Assembly: GCA_964513285.1 (NCBI GenBank)
Contig: CAZEML010000125.1
Coordinates: forward strand, 1-12,681
Direction: 5' to 3'
DNA length: 12,681 nucleotides
DNA from: UBA11606 sp964513285
Lineage (GTDB): Bacteria > Actinomycetota > Acidimicrobiia > Acidimicrobiales > Aldehydirespiratoraceae
Shown: positions 4,977-12,663 of the stretch, in pieces
Layout of the letters: every line of letters begins with the position of its first letter
Numbering within the stretch: the first letter of the stretch is position 1
Program-made: the position numbers and the translations under genes
Notes under the pieces: model-generated
Told to the model about the DNA's origin: nothing
What the model saw: the letters and a program-made list of their open reading frames with translations, nothing else
Database searches by the model: none

Positions 4977-7697
4977 ATGAGCATTTTCTCCCGTGTGCTA
5001 CGCAGCGGTGAGGGCCGCAAACTCAAGGCCCTCCAGGCGCTCGTACCCGACATCAACGCCCTCGAACCCGAGATCGCCGCGCTCTCCGACGACGCGCTCC
5101 GGGCCAAGACCGGTGAGTTCCGCGGCCGACTCGACAACGGCGAGTCGCCGGACGACCTGCTGATCGAATCGTTCGCGGTGGTCCGCGAAGCCGCGTCGCG
5201 CGTCCTCGGCCAGCGTCACTACGACGTCCAGATGATCGGCGGCTCCGCCCTCCATCTGGGCTGGGTCGCCGAGATGAAGACCGGTGAGGGCAAGACCCTC
5301 ACCTCGACGCTGCCGATCTACCTCAACGGCCTGACCGGCAAGGGTGTCCACGTCGTCACCGTCAACGACTATCTCGCCAGCCGAGACGCCGAATGGATGG
5401 GCCAGGTCCACCGGTGGATGGGTCTCGAGGTCGGGCTGATCCTGCCCGGCAAGCGCGATTCCAACCACAAGCGCCAGCAGTACGCCGCGGACATCACCTA
5501 CGGCACCAACAACGAATTCGGCTTCGACTACCTGCGCGACAACATGGCGATGTCGCGCGAGAAGCAGGTGCAGCGAGGCCACCACTACTGCATCGTCGAT
5601 GAGATCGACTCCATCCTGATCGACGAGGCCCGGACCCCGCTGATCATCTCGGGCAAGGTCGCCGACGCCGCCCAGCTCTACGTGAAGTTCGCCTCGATCG
5701 CCCGTGGTCTGCAGCGCGACGTGCACTACGAGGTCGACGAGGAGAAGCGCACCGTCGCGCCGCTCGAAGAAGGCATCCACGCGGTCGAGCGCGCGCTGGG
5801 GATCGACAACCTCTACGACCAGGTCTCCAACAACCTCGTGCATCAGCTCCAGGCCGCCCTGCGCGCCAAGGAGCTCTACAAGCGCGACAAGGACTATCTG
5901 ATCGACGGCGACGGCACTGTCAAGATCATCGACGAGTTCACCGGCCGCACCATGGAGGGCCGGCGCTGGTCCGACGGCCTCCACCAGGCGGTCGAGGCCA
6001 AGGAAGGCGTGGCGATCAAGGAGGAGAACCAGACCCTCGCGACGATCACGCTGCAGAACTACTACCGCCTCTATGACCGGCTCGCCGGTATGACGGGTAC
6101 CGCCGAGACCGAAGCGTCGGAGTTCGTCTCCACCTACGGGCTGCACGTCGTGCCGATCCCGACCAACAAGCCGCTGGCTCGCATGGATCAGGGCGACCTC
6201 ATCTACAAGACCGAGGACGCCAAATTCCAGGCCTGCATCGACGACATCGTCGAGCGCAACGCCGCCGGGCAGCCCGTGCTGGTCGGCACGGTCTCGGTCG
6301 AGAAGTCCGAGAAGCTCTCCCGGATGATGGAGAAGCAAGGCGTCGCCCACGAGGTCCTCAACGCCAAGCAGCACCATCGCGAGGCCGACATCGTCACCCA
6401 GGCCGGCCGGCTCGGCGCGGTCACCGTCGCCACCAACATGGCCGGTCGTGGCGTCGACATCCTCCTCGGTGGCAACCCCGAGGGGCTCGCCGACCGCGAC
6501 GTGCGGGCCGAAGGGCTCGACCCGGAGTCCGAGGAGGGCCAGCCTCGCTTCGAGGAGCTGCTCGCCAAGCACACGGTCAACACCGACGCCGAGCGCGAGA
6601 AGGTGCTCGAGCTCGGCGGCCTGTACGTGCTCGGCACCGAGCGCCACGAGAGCCGCCGCATCGACAACCAGCTTCGTGGCCGTTCTGGCCGTCAGGGCGA
6701 CCCGGGTGAGAGCCGGTTCTACCTGTCGCTCGACGACGAGCTGATGCGGCTGTTCGCGACCGGTGCCATGAACTACGTCATGGATCGGGCCCTGCCCGAC
6801 GACGTGCCGATCGAAGCCAAGATGGTCACTCGAGCGATCGAACGGGCCCAGAACACCGTCGAGGGACGCAACGCGGAGACCCGCAAGAACGTCCTCAAGT
6901 ACGACGAGGTGATGAACGAGCAACGCAAGGTCATCTACCGGCGCCGCGCTCAGATCCTCGACGGCGTCGACCTCCGCGACGAAGCGCTCGAGTACCTCGA
7001 CGACGCGATCCGAGACGCGGTCGGTGCGTACTGTGTGAGCGACATCTTCGAGGAGTGGGATCTCGAAGGGCTCGTCACCGAGATCCGCACGCTGTGGCCG
7101 AGCGAGATCACCGTCGAGGACCTCGACGAGCATCGCAGCCTCGAAGCGCTCACCGAGCAGCTCTACGACGAAGCGCTCGGGCTCTACGAGACCCGCGAGG
7201 CCGAGATCGGCGACGTCGTGCTGCGTCAGGTCGAACGCCAGGTGATGCTGCGCATCATCGATCAGCGTTGGCGCACCCACCTGCGCGAGATGGACCTCCT
7301 CCGCGAGGGCATCCACCTTCGGGCGATGGGCCAGAAGGATCCCGCGACCGAGTGGCAGCGTGAGGGCTTCGACATGTTCGGTCAGATGATGACCGGCATC
7401 GCCAACGACTTCGTGAAGTACGTCATGCACGTACAGGTCACCACCCAGCCGGCCGAGCAGCCCGACGAGCCGACGGTCGAGGGCGTCACCGAGACCAAGA
7501 GCGACGCCAGCGCCGGAACCGCGGCACGCGACATCGCGGCGGCCAACGCCCCCAAGCAGGTGAAGGCCAACGAGACGAAGAACCGCACCCCGGTCGTGAA
7601 GTCCGACCTCGAGAAGGTGGGACGCAACGATCCGTGCCCGTGTGGCAGCGGCAAGAAGTACAAGCAGTGTCACGGCCGAGCCGGGGCGTCAGAGTAG
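4977..7697 (+). CDS. secA: Preprotein translocase ATPase SecA
   Basis: This 906-residue protein is the motor that pushes unfolded preproteins through the SecYEG channel, using ATP, at the cytoplasmic face of the membrane. All landmarks are present: an N-terminal SecY-binding helix, LGQRHYDVQMIGG (78-89), Walker A MKTGEGKT (100-107), TYGTNNEFGFDYLRDNM (174-190), Walker B VDEIDSILIDEARTPLI (207-223), MTGTAETEASEF (about 372), TNMAGRGVDILLGGNPE (about 486) and the RGRSGRQGDPGESRF arginine-finger region (about 567). A variable linker (about 825-880) leads to the C-terminal zinc motif with Cys887, Cys889, Cys898 and His899, which in E. coli binds SecB and phospholipid. Length and the zinc motif fit the essential SecA1 type. 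No truncation is seen. The start at ATG 4977 follows a -10 element by ten bases. prfB begins 43 bases downstream. Confidence 0.98.
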   Translation: MSIFSRVLRSGEGRKLKALQALVPDINALEPEIAALSDDALRAKTGEFRGRLDNGESPDDLLIESFAVVREAASRVLGQRHYDVQMIGGSALHLGWVAEMKTGEGKTLTSTLPIYLNGLTGKGVHVVTVNDYLASRDAEWMGQVHRWMGLEVGLILPGKRDSNHKRQQYAADITYGTNNEFGFDYLRDNMAMSREKQVQRGHHYCIVDEIDSILIDEARTPLIISGKVADAAQLYVKFASIARGLQRDVHYEVDEEKRTVAPLEEGIHAVERALGIDNLYDQVSNNLVHQLQAALRAKELYKRDKDYLIDGDGTVKIIDEFTGRTMEGRRWSDGLHQAVEAKEGVAIKEENQTLATITLQNYYRLYDRLAGMTGTAETEASEFVSTYGLHVVPIPTNKPLARMDQGDLIYKTEDAKFQACIDDIVERNAAGQPVLVGTVSVEKSEKLSRMMEKQGVAHEVLNAKQHHREADIVTQAGRLGAVTVATNMAGRGVDILLGGNPEGLADRDVRAEGLDPESEEGQPRFEELLAKHTVNTDAEREKVLELGGLYVLGTERHESRRIDNQLRGRSGRQGDPGESRFYLSLDDELMRLFATGAMNYVMDRALPDDVPIEAKMVTRAIERAQNTVEGRNAETRKNVLKYDEVMNEQRKVIYRRRAQILDGVDLRDEALEYLDDAIRDAVGAYCVSDIFEEWDLEGLVTEIRTLWPSEITVEDLDEHRSLEALTEQLYDEALGLYETREAEIGDVVLRQVERQVMLRIIDQRWRTHLREMDLLREGIHLRAMGQKDPATEWQREGFDMFGQMMTGIANDFVKYVMHVQVTTQPAEQPDEPTVEGVTETKSDASAGTAARDIAAANAPKQVKANETKNRTPVVKSDLEKVGRNDPCPCGSGKKYKQCHGRAGASE

Positions 7698-7700
7698 GTT
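7695..7700 (+). promoter_or_regulatory. Possible -10 element before prfB (TAGGTT)
   Basis: TAGGTT begins with the secA stop codon TAG and is identical to the comF -10 hexamer. It would start transcription near 7707-7708, giving prfB a leader of about 33 bases. Support is only the hexamer match, so read-through from secA remains equally likely. Confidence 0.3.
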
Positions 7701-7740
7701 CACGCGCGCCCGACGAGCGTCGAAGGGCCAGCTGAGGATC

Positions 7741-8853
7741 ATGCAGGATTTCACCGATCAGATCACCGCGATCCAGGCGCGTCTCGACGAGGCGTCGGGC
7801 TATCTGCGGATCGACGAACTGAAGATGCGTCAGCCTCAGCTCGAGGCCGAAGCGTCGCGCCCCGATCTCTGGGACGACCAGGAGAAGGCCCGCAAGGTCA
7901 CCTCTGAACTCTCGGCCGTGAACGAGGACCTCGAGCTGTACGAGCGGCTCACCGGTGAGGTCGAAGATCTCGAGACTCTCCACATGATGGCCCGGGAGGA
8001 GAACGACGAGTCGCTCGAGCCCGAGATCGCCGAGCAGGCGGCCAGCCTCGAAGCGACCCTCGACGAACTCGAGATGCGCTCGCTGTTCACCGGCGAGTTC
8101 GACGAAGGCGATGCGGTCTGCCAGATCAAGTCCGGTGAGGGCGGCACCGATGCCCAGGACTGGGCCGAGATGCTGATGCGGATGTACAACCGCTGGGCCG
8201 ACAAGCGCGGCTTCGACGTCGAGATCACCGCCGTGTCCGAAGGGACCGAGGCGGGGCTCAGCAACGTCGAGTTCATCTTGAAGGGTCGGCACGCCTACGG
8301 GCTCATGCAGGCCGAACACGGCGTGCACCGGCTGGTGCGGATCTCGCCGTTCAACAACGAAGGCAAGCGCCAGACCGCCTTCACCGCGGTACAGGTCGCA
8401 CCGTTCTTCGAAGAGGTCTCCGACGAGATCGAGATCGACGAGAAGGACCTCCGGATCGACACCTACCGGTCGTCCGGCGCCGGCGGTCAGCACGTCAACG
8501 TGACCGACTCGGCGGTGCGGATCACCCACATCCCGACCGGACTCGTCACCGCCTGTCAGAACGAGCGCAGTCAGCACCAGAACAAGGACCGCGCCATGCA
8601 GATGATGGCGGCGAAGCTCCTCGACCTCGAGCGCAAGAAGCGAGAGGAAGAGATCGCCGGCATCACCGGCGAGCAGCAGAACGTGGGCTTCGGCAGCCAG
8701 ATCCGCAGCTATGTGATGCAGCCCTATCAGATGGTGAAGGATCTCCGGTCCGAGCACGAGACCGCTCAGGTCGATTCGGTGCTCGGCGGCGACATCGAGC
8801 CGTTCATGGAAGCGTGGCTGCGCTGGAGCCGGGCCAAGGCCCAGGAGGAGTGA
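7741..8853 (+). CDS. prfB: Peptide chain release factor 2
   Basis: This 370-residue factor recognises UGA and UAA stop codons in the ribosomal A site and triggers hydrolysis of peptidyl-tRNA. The stop-codon-reading tripeptide SPF, specific to RF2, is at 202-204 (VRISPFNNEGKRQ). The catalytic GGQ is at 248-250 within SSGAGGQHVNVTDSAVRITH, followed by the C-terminal CQNERSQHQNKDRAM region. The N-terminal coiled domain 1 occupies about 1-115. Length is normal. The programmed +1 frameshift used to autoregulate prfB in E. coli and many other bacteria is missing: at the matching place (residues 20-25, GYLRID) the frame runs through with sense codons. ATG 7741 is the start that matches the usual N-terminus; a longer frame from 7642 would run back into secA. 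A GAGG lies only three bases before the ATG. Confidence 0.96.
   Translation: MQDFTDQITAIQARLDEASGYLRIDELKMRQPQLEAEASRPDLWDDQEKARKVTSELSAVNEDLELYERLTGEVEDLETLHMMAREENDESLEPEIAEQAASLEATLDELEMRSLFTGEFDEGDAVCQIKSGEGGTDAQDWAEMLMRMYNRWADKRGFDVEITAVSEGTEAGLSNVEFILKGRHAYGLMQAEHGVHRLVRISPFNNEGKRQTAFTAVQVAPFFEEVSDEIEIDEKDLRIDTYRSSGAGGQHVNVTDSAVRITHIPTGLVTACQNERSQHQNKDRAMQMMAAKLLDLERKKREEEIAGITGEQQNVGFGSQIRSYVMQPYQMVKDLRSEHETAQVDSVLGGDIEPFMEAWLRWSRAKAQEE
8843..8850 (+). promoter_or_regulatory. Shine-Dalgarno site inside the prfB 3' end
   Basis: AGGAGGAG covers the last two Glu codons of prfB and lies seven bases before ATG 8858. It ties translation of the next small gene to prfB and fixes its start. 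Confidence 0.75.
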
Positions 8854-8857
8854 GGAG

Positions 8858-9235
8858 ATGACCGACACCCAGCTGGCCGAGGTGCGTGACCTCGAAGACG
8901 AGCGCGTCACGGCGATGTGTGCCCAGGACGCGGAGACGCTCGAGCGCCTCTTGTCGGACTCGATGGTCTATGTCCACTCGTCGGGCCTGGTCGACACCAA
9001 GGACTCCTTCCTCGGCCACGTCCGCAACGGCCCGATCCAGTACAAGACCTTCGAACGCCGCGACGTGGACGCCCACGCCGCCGGCGACGGAACGGTCCTG
9101 TTCCGTGGCGAGGCCGCCGTCAGGGTCGAGTTCGACGGCAATCCACTCGATCTCGACTTCCGCTATCTCGCCGTGTGGGTCAAGCACGGCGACGACTGGC
9201 GCTTCGAGGCCTGGCAGTCCACCTCCACGGGGTGA
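8858..9235 (+). CDS. NTF2/SnoaL-like domain protein (DUF4440 type)
   Basis: This 125-residue single-domain protein has the alpha+beta cone-fold pattern of the NTF2-like superfamily. It begins with an N-terminal helical pair with DLEDERVTAMCAQDAETLERLL (11-32), then MVYVHSSGLVDTKDSFLGHV (36-55), which is the classic DUF4440 stretch, and alternating strands ending in FRYLAVWVKHGDDWRFEAWQST. Such proteins bind small hydrophobic ligands or act as isomerases, cyclases or dehydratases; His40 and Asp46 line the likely pocket, but no activity can be assigned. There is no signal peptide. The ATG follows the prfB stop by four bases and has a strong Shine-Dalgarno sequence inside prfB, so the two are co-transcribed. 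It separates prfB from ftsE, which are neighbours or near neighbours in many actinobacteria. Confidence 0.85.
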   Translation: MTDTQLAEVRDLEDERVTAMCAQDAETLERLLSDSMVYVHSSGLVDTKDSFLGHVRNGPIQYKTFERRDVDAHAAGDGTVLFRGEAAVRVEFDGNPLDLDFRYLAVWVKHGDDWRFEAWQSTSTG

Positions 9236-9264
9236 CATGCCGCTGATTCGGGTGAGCGCGCTGG

Positions 9265-9270
9265 TAGCGT
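9265..9270 (+). promoter_or_regulatory. Candidate -10 element of ftsEX (TAGCGT)
   Basis: In the 75-base gap before ftsE, TAGCGT would start transcription near 9277 and leave a leader of about 34 bases. That leader contains AGGA (9302-9305), five bases before ATG 9311. The same hexamer recurs at 12658. No -35 match is clear. Confidence 0.4.
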
Positions 9271-9310
9271 CTCGCCGGTCGGGCGGACCCGTCTTGTCCA
9301 CAGGATTCTC

Positions 9311-9988
9311 ATGATCAAACTCGAGAACGTCACCAAGGTGTACAAGGGCGATCACGTCGCCCTGCGCGACGCCACGCTCGACATCGGCAAGGGCGAGTTC
9401 GTCTTCCTCGTCGGTGCGTCGGGCTCGGGCAAGTCGACCTTCATCCGCCTCCTCAACCGGGAGGAAGTCCCCGAGCACGGCACGATCTATGTGGCGGGCA
9501 AGGACATCGGCACGCTCGGCAGCTGGAAGGTGCCGTACCTGCGCCGCAACATCGGGTACATCTTCCAGGACTTCAAGCTGCTGCCGAACAAGACGGTGGC
9601 CGAGAACGTCGCCTTCGCGCTCGAGGTGATCGGCAAGCCCCGTCACGTCATCAAGAAGCAGGTGCCGGCGATCCTCGAACTCGTCGGCCTGGCGCAGAAG
9701 ATGAACAACTTCCCGTCGGAGCTCTCCGGCGGTGAGCAGCAGCGGGTCTCGATCGCCCGGGCGTTCGTCAACCGGCCGCTGATCCTGTTGGCCGACGAGC
9801 CCACCGGCAACCTCGACCCGCAGACCTCGGTCGGCATCATGCGCCTCCTCGACCGGATCAACCGCACGGGAACCACCGTCGTCATGGCCACCCACGACCG
9901 CGGCATCGTCGACACGATGCGCCGCCGGGTCATCGAACTCGACCGAGGGCTGATCGTTCGCGACCAGGCCCGCGGCGTCTACGAGTAG
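9311..9988 (+). CDS. ftsE: Cell division ATP-binding protein FtsE
   Basis: This 225-residue protein is the ATPase subunit of the FtsEX complex, an ABC-type machine that does not transport but transmits ATP-driven shape changes through FtsX to cell-wall hydrolases at the division site. The ABC motifs are complete: Walker A GASGSGKST (35-43), Q-loop Gln86 in YIFQDFKLLPNKTVAENV, signature LSGGEQQR (138-145), Walker B LILLADEP (157-164), and the switch His195 in MATHDR. The DFKLLP and VAENVAFALEVIG segments are typical of FtsE and not of general ABC ATPases. Length is normal. The start has AGGA five bases upstream. ftsX follows nine bases after the stop, a conserved pairing. Confidence 0.97.
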   Translation: MIKLENVTKVYKGDHVALRDATLDIGKGEFVFLVGASGSGKSTFIRLLNREEVPEHGTIYVAGKDIGTLGSWKVPYLRRNIGYIFQDFKLLPNKTVAENVAFALEVIGKPRHVIKKQVPAILELVGLAQKMNNFPSELSGGEQQRVSIARAFVNRPLILLADEPTGNLDPQTSVGIMRLLDRINRTGTTVVMATHDRGIVDTMRRRVIELDRGLIVRDQARGVYE

Positions 9989-9997
9989 GAGCGACCC

Positions 9998-10894
9998 ATG
10001 GCGATCTCACCCGTCTACGCGCTTCGCGAAACCGGCCAGAACCTCTGGCGCAACTTCCTGCTCTCGCTCGCCACGATCATCACCATCGGTGTGTCGCTGT
10101 GGTTGTTCGGCGGGTTCTTCCTCTTCAACTACGCGGTCGACAACGCCACCCAGCGCTGGGAGGGCGGCATCGAGTTCGTGGTGTGGATGAACCCCGAGGC
10201 CACCGCCGAACAGAACGCCAACATCCTCGACGCCATCAACACCAGCCCCGAGATCCGCGACTTCACATTCGTCGATCAGGACGAGGCGTACGAAGAGTTC
10301 AAGGACATCTTCGCTGACACGCCCGAGCTGGTCGAGGTCGTCACGCCCGAGGTCATGCCGCCGTCGTACCGGGTCGTCCCGGTGGATCCCGACGCCGACG
10401 TGGTCGAGGAGTTGGCCAATCAGTTCCAGGGCCGACCGGGCGTCAAGACGGTCGTCTCGGCCAATGACACCATTCGCGACATCCAGGACCTCGCCGACGA
10501 CGTCGGGCGGGTGTTCCTGTTCGGCTCGATCATCCTGCTCGCCGCCGCCACCCTCCTGATCCTCACCAACATCGTGAGTGCCATCCGCAACCGCGGGCGT
10601 GAGATCGAGATCATGAAGGTCGTGGGTGCGACCAACTGGTTCATCCGCATCCCGTTCATGCTCGAAGGCATCGTGCAGGCCCTGATCGGCGCCGTGCTCG
10701 CATGGGGCGGCTTGTTCTTGATCGACCGGCAGGTGATCCAGCAGTTCAGCCAGCCCGACAGCCTCGAGCTCATGGCCGGCTTCCGGGTCGAGAGCAACGA
10801 GTTCATCTTCACGAGCGGCATGGTGCTCGGCATCGCCATCCTCGTCTCGGTGATCGGTTCGTCGATCGCCGTCACCCGCTACCTCGACGCCTGA
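9998..10894 (+). CDS. ftsX: Cell division protein FtsX (permease-like)
   Basis: This 298-residue membrane protein is the partner of FtsE. It has the expected four-helix layout: a short cytoplasmic N-terminus, TM1 (about 20-44), a large extracellular domain (about 45-170) with the WEGGIEFVVWMNPEAT strand, then TM2 (about 171-193), TM3 (about 221-243) and TM4 (about 270-292). The NRGREIEIMKVVGATNWFIRIPFMLEG segment (198-224) between TM2 and TM3 is the FtsX-family signature and the likely contact with FtsE. The extracellular domain, in studied actinobacterial and firmicute homologues, recruits a peptidoglycan hydrolase; no hydrolase gene is in this window. AGGAG (9987-9991), overlapping the ftsE stop, is six bases before the ATG. 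Length is normal. Confidence 0.96.
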   Translation: MAISPVYALRETGQNLWRNFLLSLATIITIGVSLWLFGGFFLFNYAVDNATQRWEGGIEFVVWMNPEATAEQNANILDAINTSPEIRDFTFVDQDEAYEEFKDIFADTPELVEVVTPEVMPPSYRVVPVDPDADVVEELANQFQGRPGVKTVVSANDTIRDIQDLADDVGRVFLFGSIILLAAATLLILTNIVSAIRNRGREIEIMKVVGATNWFIRIPFMLEGIVQALIGAVLAWGGLFLIDRQVIQQFSQPDSLELMAGFRVESNEFIFTSGMVLGIAILVSVIGSSIAVTRYLDA

Positions 10895-10898
10895 GCCG

Positions 10899-11768
10899 AT
10901 GAAGCTCTCGATGTCGTTGCCCACCATGGCCGGTGGGCTCGACCGAGGCCGGCTTCGGGAGTGGTGTGCTGCGGTCGAGGACGGCCCGTTCCATGCGATC
11001 GCCGTCGGCGAGCGGATCGGCTACGACAACCTCGAGATGCACACGACGCTGACGTACGCCGCGGCGGTCACCGAACGGGTGCGGATCGCGTCGACGCTCA
11101 CGATCCTGCCGATGTACGCGACCGCGTGGGCGGCCAAGAGCCTCGCCACCCTCGATGTGGTGAGCGACGGTCGCCTCGACCTCGTCGTCGGGGTCGGTGG
11201 CCGCAAACACGACTTCGATCAGGCCGAGCGGGCCTTCACCTTCCGCCACGACCGCCTCGACACCCAGGTCGCCGAGCTCCGCCGGCTCTGGGCCGGCGGC
11301 GAGGCCGATGGCGAACCGATCGGTCCGACCCCGGTACAGCCGGGCGGACCACCGATCTACGCCAGCGCGATGGGCCCGAAGTCGACGGCGCGGGCGGCGG
11401 CCTGGGCCGACGGCAACATGGGCTTCTCGCTCGCCCCCAACACCGACGATCACGCGGCCACCATCGCCGCGTTCGTCGACGCGTGGGCGGCGGCCGGGCG
11501 CACCGAACGGCCCTACGTGTCGACGAGCTTCTGGTACTCGCTCGGCCCGGGCGCCGACGACGAGCTCCGTCGCTACGCGGAGCGCTACCTCGGCATCTTC
11601 GGCGATGACGCGGCGGCGATGATGGCGTCGCTGTGCACCGCAGCCGGCGCCGACGCGGTCGTCGAGGCGATCGAGCGGTGCGCGACGGCCGGGATGGACG
11701 AGCTGTACCTGGTGCCGACCTCCGCCGACCCCGCCGACCTCGCCCCGCTTCTCGATGCGTTGAGCTGA
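10899..11768 (+). CDS. LLM-class flavin/F420-dependent oxidoreductase
   Basis: This 289-residue protein has the luciferase-like TIM-barrel fold. Landmarks are the first strand MKLSMSLPTM, the barrel segment TERVRIASTLTILPMYATAWAAKSLATLD (58-86), GRLDLVVGVGG (91-101), RLDTQVAELRRLW (119-131) and PPIYASAMGPKSTARAAAWADG (151-172), all typical of the family. Whether it uses FMN or F420 cannot be decided, though F420 is usual in actinobacteria. It belongs to a different subgroup from the oxidoreductase at 1019-1885: the two share only fold-level motifs. The ATG lies four bases after the ftsX stop with no strong Shine-Dalgarno sequence, so it is probably translated by coupling as the last gene of the ftsEX unit. 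In M. tuberculosis smpB occupies this place; here it does not. Substrate unknown. Confidence 0.88.
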   Translation: MKLSMSLPTMAGGLDRGRLREWCAAVEDGPFHAIAVGERIGYDNLEMHTTLTYAAAVTERVRIASTLTILPMYATAWAAKSLATLDVVSDGRLDLVVGVGGRKHDFDQAERAFTFRHDRLDTQVAELRRLWAGGEADGEPIGPTPVQPGGPPIYASAMGPKSTARAAAWADGNMGFSLAPNTDDHAATIAAFVDAWAAAGRTERPYVSTSFWYSLGPGADDELRRYAERYLGIFGDDAAAMMASLCTAAGADAVVEAIERCATAGMDELYLVPTSADPADLAPLLDALS

Positions 11769-11775
11769 GGCTGAC

Positions 11776-11781
11776 TACGGT
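11776..11781 (+). promoter_or_regulatory. Leaderless -10 element (TACGGT)
   Basis: TACGGT lies exactly seven bases before the ATG at 11789, predicting a leaderless mRNA for the SMP-30-like gene. No Shine-Dalgarno sequence is present in the 20-base gap. The same hexamer occurs at 4289 before hpf. Confidence 0.6.
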
Positions 11782-11788
11782 TCGCTCC

Positions 11789-12631
11789 ATGAGCGAATAC
11801 ACCGTGGTCCACACCGGCATCGACTTCGGCGAGGGCCCGCGGTGGCACGACGGCCGACTCTGGTTCAGCGACTTCTACCGGCGGGGCGTCTACTCGTGGG
11901 GCGACGACGGCGAGCGGTTGGAGGTGGCGATCGACGATCGTCCGTCCGGTCTCGGCTGGCGGCCGGACGGCACCCTGCTCGTCGTGGCCATGACGTCGCG
12001 TCGGCTTCTGGCGGTGAGTCCCGACGGCGAGGTCAGCGACTACGCCGACCTGTCGGGCGTGGCGACCGAGATGTGCAACGACATGGTCGTATCCGCCGAC
12101 GGGCACGCCTACGTGGGCAACTTCGGCTTCGATCTCGAAGCGCGCGAGTCGTTCGTGCCGGCGTATCTCGCCCACGTCACCCCGGACGGCGAGGTTCGGC
12201 GCGTCGATCATCCGTTGCGGTTCCCGAACGGATCGGTCATCACCCCGGACGGGTCGACGTTGCTGGTGGGGGAGACGTTCGGTGGTCGCTACACCGCGTT
12301 CGATCTCGACGACGACGGCCACCCGGTCAATCCTGGGGTGTGGGCCGAGTTCGAGGCCCTCACCCCCGACGGGTGCTGCCTCGACGCCGACGGCGCCATC
12401 TGGGTCGCGGACTTCGTCGGTCAGCGCTTCGCCCGCGTCCACGAGGACGGCACGATCAGCCGTGAGGTCGCGACCGACGAGCACGCGGTGGCGTGCATGC
12501 TCGGCGGGCCCGACGGCACCACGCTCTACGGCTTCGTCTCGCCGGGTTCGCATCCCGACGAGGTGGCGGGCAAAGGCCTGACCCGCATCGTCGCGATCGA
12601 GACCGACACGCCCCGCGCCGGTCTGCCGTGA
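11789..12631 (+). CDS. SMP-30/gluconolactonase/LRE family protein
   Basis: This 280-residue protein is a predicted six-bladed beta-propeller of the SMP-30/regucalcin family, whose members are metal-dependent lactonases or related hydrolases. The metal ligands line up with human SMP-30: Glu15 in FGEGPRW, Asn147 in RFPNGS, and Asp194 in TPDGCCLDADGAIWVAD; Asn97 in EMCNDMV matches a further active-site residue. Repeating blade motifs (DGTLLVVA, DGHAYVGN, DGSTLLVG, DGAIWVAD) support the propeller. No signal peptide is seen, so it acts in the cytoplasm. The substrate could be a sugar lactone or another cyclic ester. A longer frame from 11633 would overlap the preceding gene; ATG 11789 is supported by the -10 hexamer seven bases upstream. 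It forms its own transcription unit. Confidence 0.9.
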   Translation: MSEYTVVHTGIDFGEGPRWHDGRLWFSDFYRRGVYSWGDDGERLEVAIDDRPSGLGWRPDGTLLVVAMTSRRLLAVSPDGEVSDYADLSGVATEMCNDMVVSADGHAYVGNFGFDLEARESFVPAYLAHVTPDGEVRRVDHPLRFPNGSVITPDGSTLLVGETFGGRYTAFDLDDDGHPVNPGVWAEFEALTPDGCCLDADGAIWVADFVGQRFARVHEDGTISREVATDEHAVACMLGGPDGTTLYGFVSPGSHPDEVAGKGLTRIVAIETDTPRAGLP

Positions 12632-12657
12632 GCTTCGCGCCCGGCGGCCCGCCGCAC

Positions 12658-12663
12658 TAGCGT
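12658..12663 (+). promoter_or_regulatory. Candidate -10 element for the next gene (TAGCGT)
   Basis: TAGCGT lies 26 bases after the SMP-30-like stop and is identical to the hexamer before ftsE. No start codon sits seven bases later, so any gene it drives would have a leader and begins beyond the window. Confidence 0.35.

Noticed and set aside
4998..7673. An 891-codon open frame on the minus strand, antisense to nearly all of secA.
   Set aside because: secA is unmistakable on the + strand. The antisense product is a Val/Asp/Leu/Gly-rich string without domains, which is what GC-rich third positions give when read backwards.
7642..7740. A 33-codon upstream extension of prfB from GTG 7642.
   Set aside because: It overlaps the secA zinc-motif codons and has no match to the RF2 N-terminus, which begins naturally at ATG 7741.
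11633..11788. A 52-codon N-terminal extension of the SMP-30-like protein.
   Set aside because: It overlaps the preceding oxidoreductase and is an Arg-rich shadow; ATG 11789 has a leaderless-type promoter and a normal propeller start.
12642..12654. A CGGCG/CGCCG hairpin with a 3-base loop after the SMP-30-like gene, considered as a terminator.
   Set aside because: The stem is only five pairs, lies in a GC-rich stretch where such stems are common by chance, and has no U tract.
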